Source: Euonymus europaeus (taxonomy: Eukaryota > Streptophyta > Magnoliopsida > Celastrales > Celastraceae). Taken from it: DNA of 64,000 bases. Position numbers and translations under genes: made by a program. The DNA is taken from NCBI GenBank assembly GCA_963580455.1, contig OY756972.1:821001-885000 (forward strand), written 5' to 3'. Numbering within the stretch: the stretch's first letter is position 1; each line of letters begins with the position of its first letter. Under the pieces are notes generated by a model, which was not told the origin of the DNA, made no database searches, and saw nothing but the letters and a program-made list of their open reading frames with translations. This document shows positions 10,500 through 23,595 of the stretch, one piece after another.

Positions 10500-13420
10500 T
10501 TCAGAACTCGTGGCTAGTAGGTCTCGTTTCACCTAGTTAGCCGCGAAATGTGGTTTCTTTACGTAAACGGTTTTGTGAATATCGTTGACTCCGAGTTCTG
10601 AATTCGGTGATTTTTTGCTTGATTACACACTACTTTTCGAGCTCTACAATCCTAGCGTTTCGGATTTTGATTTCAGAACTCGTGGCTAGTCGGTCTCGTT
10701 TCACCTAGTTAGCCGCGAAATGTGGTTTCTTTACGTAAACGGTTTTATGAATATCCGTTGACTCCGAGTTCTGAATTCGGCGATTTTTAGCTTGATTTCA
10801 CACTACTTTCGAGCTCTACAATCCTGGAATTTCTGATTTTGATTTCAGAACTCGTGGCTAGTAGGTCTCGTTTCACCAAGTTAGCCGCGAAATGTGGTTT
10901 CTTTACGTAAACGGTTTTGTGAATATCCGTTGACTCCGAGTTCTGAATTCGGTGATTTTTTGCTTGATTACACACTACTTTTCAAGCTCTACAATCCTAG
11001 AGTTTCGGATTTTGATTTCAAAACTCGTGGCTAGTAGGTCTCGTTTTACCTAGTTAGCCGCGAAATGCGGTTTCTTTACGTAAACGGTTTTATGAATATC
11101 CTTTGACTCCGAGTTCTGAATTCGGTGATTTTTAGCTTGATTTCACACTACTTTTCGAGCTCTACAATCCTGGCATTTCGGATTTTGATTTTAAAAATCG
11201 TGGCTAGTAGGTCTCGATTCACCTATTTTGCCGCGAAATGTGGTTTCTTTACGTAAACGGTTTTTTGAATATCCGTTGACTCCGAGTTCTGAATTCGGTG
11301 ATTTTTAGCTTGATTTCACACTACTTTTCAAGTTCTACAATCCAGGTGTTTCGGATTTTGATTTCAGAACTCGTGGCTAGTAGGTCTCGTTTCACCTAGT
11401 TAGCCGCGAAATGTGGTTTCTTTACGTAAACGGTTTTATGAATATCCGTTGACTCCGAGTTCTGCATTCGGTGATTTTTAGCTTGATTTCACACGAATTT
11501 TCGAGCTCTACGATCCTACGGTTTTATGAATATCCGTTGACTCCGAGTTCTGAATTCGGTGATTTTTAGCTTGATTTCACACTACTTTTCGAGCTCTACA
11601 ATCTTGGAGTTTCGGATTTTGATTTCAGAACTCGTGGCTAGTAGGTCTCGTTTCACCTAGTTAGCCGCAAAATGTGGTTTCTTTACGTAAACGGTTTTAT
11701 GAATATCCCTTGACTCCGAGTTCTGAATTCGGTGATTTTTAGCTCGATTTCACACTACTTTTCGAGCTCTACGATCCTGGCGTTTCGGATTTTCATTTCA
11801 GAACTCGTGGCTAGTTGGTCTCGTTTCACCTAGTTAGCCGCGAAATGTGGTTTCTTTACGTAAACGGTTTTATGAATATCCGTTGACTCCGAGTTCTGAA
11901 TTCGGTGATTTTTAGCATGATTTCACACTACTTTTCGAGCTCTACAATCCTGTTGTTTCGGATTTTGATTTCAGAACTCGTGGCTAGTTGGTCTCGTTTC
12001 ACCTATTTAGCCGCGAAATGTGGTTTCTTTACGTAAACGGTTTTATGAATATCCGTTGACTCCGAGTTCTGAATTCGGTGATTTTTAGCATGATTTCACA
12101 CTACTTTTCGAGCTCTACGATCCTGGCGTTTCGGATTTTGATTTCAGAACTCGTGGCTAGTTGGTCTCGTTTCACCTAGTTAGCCGCGAAATGTGGTTTC
12201 TTTACGTAAACGGTTTTATGAATATCCGTTGACTCCGAGTTCTGAATTCGGTGATTTTTAGCATGATTTCACACTACTTTTCGAGCTCTACAATCCTGTG
12301 TTTTCGGATTTTGATTTCAGAACTCGTGGCTAGTTGGTCTCGTTTCACCTAGTTAGCCGCGAAATGTGGTTTCTTTACGAAAACGGTTTTATGAATATCC
12401 GTTGACTCCGAGTTCTGAATTAGGTGATTTTTAGCTTGATTTCACACTACTTTTCGAGCTCTACAATCCTGGATTTCCGGATTTGGATTTCAGAACTCGT
12501 GGCTAGTAGGTCTCGATTCACCTATTTAGCCGCGAAATGTGGTTTCTTTACGTAAACGGTTTTATGAATATCTGTTGACTCCGAGTTCTGAATTCGGTGA
12601 TTTTTTGCTTGATTACACACTACTTTTCAAGCTCTACGATCCTGTCATTTCGGATTTTGATTTCAGAACTTGTGGCTAGTTGGTCTCGTTTCACCTAGTT
12701 AGCCGCGAAATGTGGTTTCTTTACGTAAATGGTTTTATGAATATCCTTTGACTCCGAGTTCTGAATTCGGTGATTTTTAGCTTGATTTCACACTACTTTT
12801 CGAGCTCTACAATCCTGGATTTCTGGATTTGGATTTCAGAACTCGTGGCTAGTAGGTCTCGATTCACCTATTTAGCCGCGAAATGTGGTTTCTTTACGTA
12901 AACGGTTTTGTGAATATCGTTGACTCCGAGTTCTGAATTCGGTGATTTTTTGCTTGATTACACACTACTTTTCAAGCTCTACGATCCTGTCATTTCGGAT
13001 TTTGATTTCAAAACTTGTGGCTAGTTGGTCTCGTTTCACCTAGTTAGCCGCGAAATGTGGTTTCTTTACGTAAATGGTTTTATGAATATCCTTTGACTCC
13101 GAGTTCTGAATTCGGTGATTTTTAGCTTGATTTCACACTACTTTTCGAGCTCTACAATCCTGGATTTCCGGATTTGGATTTCAGAACTCGTGGCTAGTAG
13201 GTCTCGATTCACCTATTTAGCCGCGAAATGTGGTTTCTTTACGTAAACGGTTTTATGAATATCTGTTGACTCCGAGTTCTGAATTCGGTGATTTTTAGCT
13301 TGATTTCACACTACTTTTCGAGCTCTACAATCCTAGCGTTTCGTATTTTGATTTCAGAACTCGTGGCTAGTCGGTCTCGTTTCACCTAGTTAGCCGCGAA
13401 ATGTGGTTTCTTTACGTAAA
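10500..13420 (+). repeat. Segmental duplication, right copy of 1.94-4.86 kb
   Basis: This is the partner of the left copy at offset 8,556 bp and includes the 88-bp monomer and the 4-monomer series from 10.63 kb. The part from about 10.9 kb onward is itself tandemly repeated from about 13.42 kb. Confidence 0.85.
11492..11579 (+). repeat. Truncated monomer (88 bp), copy 2
   Basis: It has the same CACGAA start and the same GATCCT-to-ACGG junction as the monomer at 2936, at an offset of 8,556 bp. Confidence 0.95.
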
Positions 13421-14880
13421 CGGTTTTGTGAATATCCGTTGACTCCGAGTTCTGAATTCGGTGATTTTTTGCTTGATTACACACTACTTTTCAAGCTCTA
13501 CAATCCTAGAGTTTCGGATTTTGATTTCAAAACTCGTGGCTAGTAGGTCTCGTTTTACCTAGTTAGCCGCGAAATGCGGTTTCTTTACGTAAACGGTTTT
13601 ATGAATATCCTTTGACTCCGAGTTCTGAATTCGGTGATTTTTAGCTTGATTTCACACTACTTTTCGAGCTCTACAATCCTGGCATTTCGGATTTTGATTT
13701 CAAAACTTGTGGCTAGTAGGTCTCGATTCACCTATTTTGCCGCGAAATGTGGTTTCTTTACGTAAACGGTTTTTTGAATATCCGTTCACTCCGAGTTCTG
13801 AATTCGGTGATTTTTAGCTTGATTTCACACTACTTTTCAAGTTCTACAATCCAGGTGTTTCGGATTTTGATTTCAGAACTCGTGGCTAGTAGGTCTCGTT
13901 TCACCTAGTTAGCCGCGAAATGTGGTTTCTTTACGTAAACGGTTTTATGAATATCCGTTGACTCCGAGTTCTGCATTCGGTGATTTTTAGCTTGATTTCA
14001 CACGAATTTTCGAGCTCTACGATCCTACGGTTTTATGAATATCCGTTGACTCCGAGTTCTGAATTCGGTGATTTTTAGCTTGATTTCACACTACTTTTCG
14101 AGCTCTACAATCTTGGAGTTTCGGATTTTGATTTCAGAACTCGTGGCTAGTAGGTCTCGTTTCACCTAGTTAGCCGCAAAATGTGGTTTCTTTACGTAAA
14201 CGGTTTTATGAATATCCCTTGACTCCGAGTTCTGAATTCGGTGATTTTTAGCTCGATTTCACACTACTTTTCGAGCTCTACGATCCTGGCGTTTCGGATT
14301 TTCATTTCAGAACTCGTGGCTAGTTGGTCTCGTTTCACCTAGTTAGCCGCGAAATGTGGTTTCTTTACGTAAACGGTTTTCTGAATATCCGTTGACTCCG
14401 AGTTCTGAATTCGGTGATTTTTAGCATGATTTCACACTACTTTTCGAGCTCTACAATCCTGTTGTTTCGGATTTTGATTTCAGAACTCGTGGCTAGTTGG
14501 TCTCGTTTCACCTATTTAGCCGCGAAATGTGGTTTCTTTACGTAAACGGTTTTATGAATATCCGTTGACTCCGAGTTCTGAATTCGGTGATTTTTAGCAT
14601 GATTTCACACTACTTTTCGAGCTCTACGATCCTGGCGTTTCGGATTTTGATTTCAGAACTCGTGGCTAGTTGGTCTCGTTTCACCTAGTTAGCCGCGAAA
14701 TGTGGTTTCTTTACGTAAACGGTTTTATGAATATCCGTTGACTCCGAGTTCTGAATTCGGTGATTTTTAGCATGATTTCACACTACTTTTCGAGCTCTAC
14801 AATCCTGTGTTTTCGGATTTTGATTTCAGAACTCGTGGCTAGTTGGTCTCGTTTCACCTAGTTAGCCGCGAAATGTGGTT
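13421..14880 (+). repeat. 15-monomer tandem duplication, second copy (offset 2,509 bp from about 10.91 kb)
   Basis: The order of variants from 10.91 kb is repeated 2,509 bp later (short-monomer junctions at 11517 and 14026). 2,509 equals 15 monomers minus the 85-bp deletion and one base. The match breaks near 14,880, where ACGAAAACGG and GAATTAGG in the first copy are replaced by ACGTAAACGG and GAATTCGG. A related match resumes at about 15.24-15.90 against 12.73-13.39 kb. Confidence 0.8.
14001..14088 (+). repeat. Truncated monomer (88 bp), copy 3
   Basis: The deletion junction is identical to those at 2936 and 11492. It is carried by the 2,509-bp tandem duplication. Confidence 0.95.
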
Positions 14881-15269
14881 TCTTTACGTAAACGGTTTTA
14901 TGAATATCCGTTGACTCCGAGTTCTGAATTCGGTGATTTTTAGCTTGATTTCACACTACTTTTCGAGCTCTACAATACTGGATTTTCGGATTTTAATTTC
15001 AGAAATCGTGGCTAGTAGGTCTCGTTTCATCTAGTTAGCCGCAAAATGTGGTTTCTTTACGTAAACGGTTTTATGAATATCCGTTGACTCCGAGTTCTGA
15101 ATTCGGTGATTTTTTGCTTGATTTCACAGTACTTTTCGAGCTCTACAATCCTGGAATTTCGGATTTTGGTTTCAGAACTCGTGGCTAGTTGGTCTCGATT
15201 CACCTATTTAGCCGCGAAATGTGGTTTCTTTACGTAAATGGTTTTATGAATATCCTTTGACTCCGAGTT

Positions 15270-18200
15270 CTGAATTCGGTGATTTTTAGCTTGATTTCAC
15301 ACTACTTTTTGAGCTCTACAATCCTGGATTTCTGGATTTGGATTTCAGAACTCGTGGCTAGTAGGTCTCGATTCACCTATTTAGCCGCGAAATGTGGTTT
15401 CTTTACGTAAACGGTTTTGTGAATATCGTTGACTCCGAGTTCTGAATTCGGTGATTTTTTGCTTGATTACACACTACTTTTCAAGCTCTACGATCCTGTC
15501 ATTTCGGATTTTGATTTCAAAACTTGTGGCTAGTTGGTCTCGTTTCACCTAGTTAGCCGCGAAATGTGGTTTCTTTACGTAAATGGTTTTATGAATATCC
15601 TTTGACTCCGAGTTCTGAATTCGGTGATTTTTAGCTTGATTTCACACTACTTTTCGAGCTCTACAATCCTGGATTTCCATATTTGGATTTCAGAACTCGT
15701 GGCTAGTAGGTCTCGATTCACCTATTTAGCCGCGAAATGTGGTTTCTTTACGTAAACGGTTTTATGAATATCTGTTGACTCCGAGTTCTGAATTCGGTGA
15801 TTTTTAGCTTGATTTCACACTACTTTTCGAGCTCTACAATCCTAGCGTTTCGTATTTTGATTTCAGAACTCGTGGCTAGTCGGTCTTGTTTCACCTAGTT
15901 AGCCGCGAAATGTGGTTTCTTTACGTAAACGGTTTTATGAATATCCGTTGACTCCGAGTTCTGAATTCGGTGATTTTTAGCATGATTTCACACTACTTTT
16001 CGAGCTCTACAATCCTGTGTTTTCGGATTTTGATTTCAGAACTCGTGGCTAGTTGGTCTCGTTTCACCTAGTTATCCGCGAAATGTGGTTTCTTTACGTA
16101 AACGGTTTTATGAATATCCGTTTACTCCGAGTTCTGAATTCGATGATTTTTAGCTTGATTTCACACTACTTTTTGAGCTCTACAATCCTGGCATTTCGGA
16201 TTTTGATTTCAGAACTCGTGGCTAGTAGGTCTCGTTTCACCTAGTTAGCCGCGAAATGTGGTTTCTTTACGTAAACGGTTTTATGAATATCCCTTGACTC
16301 CGAGTTCTGCATTCGGTGATTTTTAGCTTGATTTCACAATAATTTTCGAGCTCTACGATCCTGGCGTTTCGGATTTTGATTTCAGAACTTGTGGCTAGTT
16401 GGTCTCGTTTCACCTAGTTAGCTGCGAAATGTGGTTTCTTTACGTAAACAGTTTTATGAATATCCGTTGACTCCGAGTTCTGAATTCGGTGATTTTTAGC
16501 TTGATTTCACACTACTTTTCGAGCTCTACAATCCTGGCATTTCGGATTTTGATTTCAGAACTCGTGGCTAGTAGGTCTCGTTTCACCTAGTTAGCCGCGA
16601 AATGTGGTTTCTTTACGTAAACGGTTTTATGAATATCTCTTGACTCCGAGTTCTGAATTCGGTGATTTTTAGCTCGATTTCACAATACTTTTCGAGCTCT
16701 ACGATCCTGGTGTTTCGGATTTTGATTTCAGAACTCGTGGCTAGTTGGTCTCGTTTCACCTATTTGGCCGCGAAATGTGGTTTCTTTACGTAAACGGTTT
16801 TATGAATATCCGTTGACTCCGATTTCTAAATTCGGTGATTTTTAGCTTGATTTCACACTACTTTTCGAGCTCTACGATCCTGGAATTTCGGATTTTGATT
16901 TCAGAAATCGTGGCTAGTAGATCTCGTTTCACCTAGTTAGCCGCGAAATGTGGTTTCTTTACGTAAACGGTTTTATGAATATCCGTTGACTCCGAGTTCT
17001 GAATTCGGTGATTTTTAGCATGATTTCACACTACTTTTCGAGCTCTACAATCCTGTGTTTTCGGATTTTGATTTCAGAACTCGTGGCTAGTTGGTCTCGT
17101 TTCACCTAGTTAGCCGCGAAATGTGGTTTCTTTACGAAAACGGTTTTATGAATATCCGTTGACTCCAAGTTCTGAATTAGGTGATTTTTAGCTTGATTTT
17201 ACACTACTTTTCGAGCTCTACGATCCTGTCGTTTCGGATTTTGATTTCAGAAATTGTGGCTAGTTGGTCTCGTTTCAACTAGTTAGCCGCGAAATGTGGT
17301 TTGTTTACGTAAATGGTTTTATGAATATCCTTTAACTCCGAGTTCTGAATTCGGTGATTTTTAGCTTGATTTCACACTACTTTTCGAGCTCTACAATCCT
17401 GGCATTTCGGATTTGGATTTCAGAACTCGTGGCTAGTAGGTCTTGATTCACCTATTTAGCCGCGAAATGTGGTTTCTTTACGTAAACGGTTTTATGAATA
17501 TCCGTTGACTCCGAGTTCTGAATTCGGTGATTTTTTGCTTGTTTACACACTACTTTTCGAGCTCTACAATCCTAGCGTTTCGGATTTTGATTTCAGAACT
17601 CGTGGCTAGTAGGTCTCGTTTCACCTAGTTAGCCGCGAAATGTGGTTTCTTTACGAAAACGGTTTTATGAATATCCTTTGACTCCGAGTTCTGAATTCGG
17701 TGATTTTTAGCTTGATTTCACGCTACTTTTGGAGCTCTACAATACTGGCATTTCAGATTTTGATTTCAGAACTCGTGGCTAGTAGGTCTCGATTCACCTA
17801 TTTAGCCGCAATATGTGGTTTCTTTACGTAAACGGTTTTAGGAATATCCGTTGACTCCGAGTTCTGAATTCGGTGATTTTTTGCTTGATTACACACTACT
17901 TTTCGAGCTCTACAATCCTAGCGTTTCGGATTTTGATTTCAGAACTTGTGGCTAGTAGGTCTCGTTTCACCTATTTAGCCGCGAAATGTGGTTTCTTTAC
18001 GTAAACAGTTTTATGAATATCCGTTGACTCCGAGTTCTGAATTCGGTGATTTTTAGCTTGATTTCACACTACTTTTCGAGCTCTACAATCCTGGCATTTC
18101 GGATTTTGATTTCAGAACTCGTGGCTAGTAGGTCTCGTTTCACCTAGTTAGCCGCGAAATGTGGTTTCTTTACGTAAACGGTTCTATGAATATCCGTTGA

Positions 18201-18730
18201 CTCCGAGTTCTGATTTCGGTGATTTTTAGCTTGATTTCACACTACTTTCGAGCTCTACAATCCTGGAATTTCGGATTTTGATTTCAGAACTCGTGGCTAG
18301 TAGGTCTCGTTTCACCTAGTTAGCCGCGAAATGCGGTTTCTTTACGTAAACGGTTTTTTGAATATCCGTTGACTACGATTTCTGAATTCGGTGATTTTTT
18401 GCTTGATTACACACTACTTTTCAAGCTCTACAATCCTAGAGTTTCGGATTTTGATTTCAGAACTCGTGGCTAGTAGGTCTCGTTTCACCTAGTTAGCCGC
18501 GAAATGTGTTTTCTTTACGTAAACGGTTTTATGAATATCCTTTGACTCCGAGTTCTGAATTCGGTGATATTTAGCTTGATTTCACACTACTTTTCGAGCT
18601 CTACAATCCTGGCATTTCGGATTTTGATTTTAGAACTCGTGGCTAATAGGTCTCGATTCACCTATTTAGCCTCGAAATGTGGTTTCTTTACGTAAACGGT
18701 TTTATGAATATCCGTTTACTCCGAGTTCTG
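15270..18730 (+). repeat. Segmental duplication, right copy of about 4.20-7.67 kb
   Basis: This is the partner of the left copy at offset 11,065 bp. At 17.98 kb it has the full GAAATGTGG, so the 2-bp loss near 6,921 is private to the left copy. The match ends near 18,730, where TTTTTAACTTG and CTGACGTTTCGG appear. Confidence 0.8.
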
Positions 18731-21700
18731 AATTCGGTGATTTTTAACTTGATTTCACACTACTTTTCGAGCTCTACAATCCTGACGTTTCGGATTTTGA
18801 TTTCAGACATCGTGGCTAGTAGGTCTCGTTTCACCTAGTTAGCCGCGAAATGTGGTTTCTTTACGTAAACGGTTTTATGAATATCCCTTGACTCCGAGTT
18901 CTGCATTCGGTGATTTTTAGCTTGATTTCACACTAATTTTCGAGCTCTACGATCCTGGCGTTTCGGATTTTGATTTCAGAACTTGTGGCTAGTTGGTCTC
19001 GTTTCACCTAGTTAGCTGCGAAATGTGGTTTCTTTACGTAAACAGTTTTATGAATATCCGTTGACTCCGAGTTCTGAATTCGGTGATTTTTAGCTTGATT
19101 TTACACTACTTTTCGAGCTCTACGATCCTGTCGTTTCGGATTTTGATTTCAGAACTCGTGGCTAGTAGGTCTCATTTCACCTAGTTAGCCGCGAAATGTG
19201 GTTTCTTTACGTAAACGGTTCTATGAATATCAGTTGACTCCGAGTTCTGCATTCGGTGATTTTTAGCTTGATTTCACACTAATTTTCGAGCTCTACGATC
19301 CTGGCATTTCGGATTTTGATTTCAGAACTTGTGGCTAGATGGTCTCGTTTCACCTAGTTAGCTGCGAAATGTGGTTTCTTTACGTAAACAGTTTTATGAA
19401 TATCCGTTGACTCCGAGTTCTGAATTCGGTGATTTTTAGCTTGATTTCACACTACTTTTCGAGCTCTACAATCCTGGCGTTTCGGATTTTGATTTCAGAA
19501 CTCGTGGCTAGTAGGTCTCGTTTCACCTAGTTAGCCGCGAAATGTGGTTTCTTTACGTAAACAGTTTTATGAATATCCGTTGACTCCGAGTTCTGAATTC
19601 GGTGATTTTTAGCTTGATTTCACACTACTTTTCGAGCTCTACAATCCTGGCGTTTTGGATTTTGATTTCAGAACTCGTGGCTAGTAGGTCTCATTTCACC
19701 TAGTTAGCCGCGAAATGTGGTTTCTTTACGTAAACGGTTCTATGAATATCCGTTGACTCCGAGTTCTGATTTCGGTGATTTTTAGCTTGATTTCACACTA
19801 CTTTCGAGCTCTACAATCCTGGAATTTCGGATTTTGATTTCAGAACTCGTGGCTAGTAGGTCTCGTTTCACCTAGTTAGCCGCGAAATGTGGTTTCTTTA
19901 CGTAAACTGTTTTGTGATTATCCGTTGACTCCGAGTTCTGAATTCGGTGATCTTTTGATTGATTACACACTACTTTTCGAGCTCTACAATCCTAGAGTTT
20001 CGGATTTTGATTTCAGAACTCGTGGCTAGTAGGTCTCGTGTCACCTAGTTAGCCGCGAAATGTGGTTTCTTTACGTAAACGGTTTTATGAATATCCTTTG
20101 ACTCCGAGTTCTGAATTCGGTGATTTTTTGCTTGATTTCACACTACTTTTCGAGCTCTACAATCCTAGAGTTTCGGATTTTGATTTCAGAACTCGTGGCT
20201 AGTAGGTCTCGTGTCACCTAGTTAGCCGCGAAATGTGGTTTCTTTACGTAAACGGTTTTATGAATATCCGTTGACTCCGAGTTCTGAATTCGGTGATTTT
20301 TAGCTTGATTTTACACTACTTTTTGAGCTCTACGATCCTGTCGTTTCGGATTTTGATTTCAGAACTCGTGGCTAGTAGGTCTCATTTCACCTAGTTAGCC
20401 GCGAAATGTGGTTTCTTTACGTAAACGGTTCTATGAATATTCGTTGACTCCGAGTTCTGCATTCGGCGATTTTTAGCTTGATTTCACACTAATTTTCGAG
20501 CTCTACGATCCTGGCATTTCGGATTTTGATTTCAGAACTTGTGGCTAGTTGGTCTCGTTTCACCTAGTTAGCTGCGAAATGTGGTTTCTTTACGTAAACA
20601 GTTTTATGAATATCCGTTGACTCCGAGTTCTGAATTCGGTGATTTTTAGCTTGATTTCACACTACTTTTCGAGCTCTACAATCCTAGAGTTTCGGATTTT
20701 GATTTCAGAACTCGTGGCTAGTAGGTCTCATTTCACCTAGTTAGCCGCAAAATGTGGTTTCTTTACGTAAACGGTTCTATGAATATCCGTTGACTCCGAG
20801 TTCTGATTTCGGTGATTTTTAGCTTGATTTCACACTACTTTCGAGCTCTACAATCCTGGAATTTCGGATTTTGATTTCAGAACTCGTGGCTAGTAGGTCT
20901 CCTTTCACCTAGTTAGCCGCGAAATGTGGTTTCTTTACGTAAACGGTTCTATGAATATCCGTTGACTCCGAGTTCTGATTTCGGTGATTTTTAGCTTGAT
21001 TTCACACTACTTTCGAGCTCTACAATCCTGGAATTTCGGATTTTGATTTCAGAACTCGTGGCTAGTAGGTCTCCTTTCACCTAGTTAGCCGCGAAATGCG
21101 GTTTCTTTACGTAAACGGTTTTTTGAATATCCGTTGACTACGAGTTCTGAATTCGGTGATTTTTTGCTTGATTACACACTACTTTTCAAGCTCTACAATC
21201 CTAGAGTTTCGGATTTTGATTTCAGAACTCGTGGCTAGTAGGTCTCGTTTCACCTAGTTAGCCGCGAAATGTGTTTTCTTTACGTAAACGGTTTTGTGAA
21301 TATCCTTTGACTCCGAGTTCTGAATTCGGTGATATTTAGCTTGATTTCACACTACTTTTCGAGCTCTACAATCCTGGCATTTCGGATTTTTATTTTAGAA
21401 CTCGTGGCTAATAGGTCTCGATTCACCTATTTAGCCGCAAAATGTGGTTTCTTTACGTAAACGGTTTTATGAATATCTGTTGACTCCGAGTTCTGAATTC
21501 GGTGATCTTTAGCTTGATTTCACACTACTTTTCGAGCTCTACAATCCTGTTGTTTCGGATTTTGATTTCAGAACTCGTGGCTAGTTGGTCTCATTTCACC
21601 TAGTTAGCCGCGAAATGTGGTTTCTTTACGTAAACAGTTTTATGAATATCCATTGACTCCGAGTTCTGAATTCGGTGATTTTTAGCTTGATTTCACACTA

Positions 21701-23595
21701 CTTTTCGAGCTCTACAATCCTGGCATTTCGGATTTTGATTTCAGAACTCGTGGCTAGTAGGTCTCGTTTCACCTAGTTAGCCGCGAAATGTGGTTTCTTT
21801 ACGTAAACGGTTTTATGAATTTTCCTTGACTCCGAGTTCTGCATTCGGTGATTTTTAGCTTGATTTCACACTACTTTTCGAGCTCTACGATCCTGGCATT
21901 TCGGATTTTGATTTCAGAACTTGTGGCTAGTTGGTCTCGTTACACCTAGTTAGCCGCGAAATGTGGTTTCTTTACGTAAACGGTTTTATGAATATCCGTT
22001 GACTCCGAGTTCTGAATTCGGTGATTTTTAGCTTGATTTCACACTACTTTTCGAGCTCTACAATACTGGATTTTCGGATTTTAATTTCAGAAATCGTGGC
22101 TAGTAGGTCTCGTTTCATCTAGTTAGCCGCAAAATGTGGTTTCTTTACGTAAACGGTTTTATGAATATCCGTTGACTCCGAGTTCTGAATTCGGTGATTT
22201 TTAGCTTGATTTCACAGTACTTTTCGAGCTCTACAATCCTGGAATTTCGGATTTTGGTTTCAGAACTCGTGGCTAGTTGGTCTCGATTCACCTATTTAGC
22301 CGCGAAATGTGGTTTCTTTACGTAAACGGTTTTGTGAATATCGTTGACTCCGAGTTCTGAATTCGGTGATTTTTTGCTTGATTACACACTACTTTTCGAG
22401 CTCTACAATCCTAGCGTTTCGGATTTTGATTTCAGAACTCATGGCTAGTAGGTCTCGTTTCACCTAGTTAGCCGCGAAATGTGGTTTCTTTACGTAAACG
22501 GTTTTGTGAATATCGTTGACTCCGAGTTCTGAATTCGGTGATTTTTTGCTTGATTACACACTACTTTTCGAGCTCTACAATCCTAGCGTTTCGGATTTTG
22601 GTTTCAGAACTCGTGGCTAGTCGGTCTCGTTTCACCTAGTTAGCCCCGAAATGTGGTTTCTTTATGTAAACGGTTTTATGAATATCCGTTGACTCCGAGT
22701 TCTGAATTCGTTGATTTTTAGCTTGATTTCACACTACTTTCGAGCTCTACAATCCTGGAATTTCGGATTTTGATTTCAGAACTCAAGGCTAGTAGGTCTC
22801 GTTTCACCTAGTTAGCCGCGAAATGTGGTTTCTTTACGTAAACTGTTTTGTGATTATCCGTTGACTCCGAGTTCTGAATTCGGTGATCTTTTGATTGATT
22901 ACACACTACTTTTCGAGCTCTACTATCCTAGAGTTTCGTATTTTGATTTCAGAACTCGTGGCTAGTAGGTCTCGTGTCACCTAGTTAGCCGCGAAATGTG
23001 GTTTCTTTACGTAAACGGTTTTATGAATATCCTTTGACTCCGAGTTCTGAATTCGGTGATTTTTAGCTTGATTTCACACTACTTTTCGAGCTCTACAATC
23101 CTGGCATTTCGGATTTTGATTTTAGAACTCGTGGCTAGTAGGTCTCGATTCACCTATTTAGCCGCGAAATGTGGTTTCTTTACGTAAACGGTTTTATGAA
23201 TATTTGTTGACTCCGAGTTCTGAATTCGGTGATTTTTTGCTTGATTACACACTACTTTTCGAGCTCTACAATCCTCGCGTTTCGGATTTTTATTTCAGAA
23301 CTCGTGGCTAGTAAGTCTCGTTTCACCTAGTTAGCCGCGAAATGTGGTTTCTTTACGTAAACGGTTTTATGAATATCCGTTGACTCTGAGTTCTGAATTC
23401 GGTGATTTTTAGCTTGATTTCACACTATTTTTAGAGCTCTACAATCATGGGTTTTCGGATTTTGATTTCAGAACTCGTGGCTAGTTGGTCTCATTTCACC
23501 AAGTTAGCCGCGAAATGTGGTTTCTTTACGTAAACGGTTTTATGAATATCCGTTGACTCCGAGTTCTGAATTCGGTGATTTTTAGCTTGATTTCA
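18731..23595 (+). repeat. Satellite stretch with mixed monomers and short local duplications
   Basis: No gene or non-satellite DNA is visible. Local duplications include a two-monomer match between about 19.09-19.46 and 20.30-20.67 kb (marker TTTTACACTAC at 19101 and 20311, offset 1,210). Two adjacent near-identical 172-bp monomers carry GGTTCTATG and TTCTGATTTCGG (20771 and 20943). Several monomers carry TAGCTGCG with AAACAG. Confidence 0.8.
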
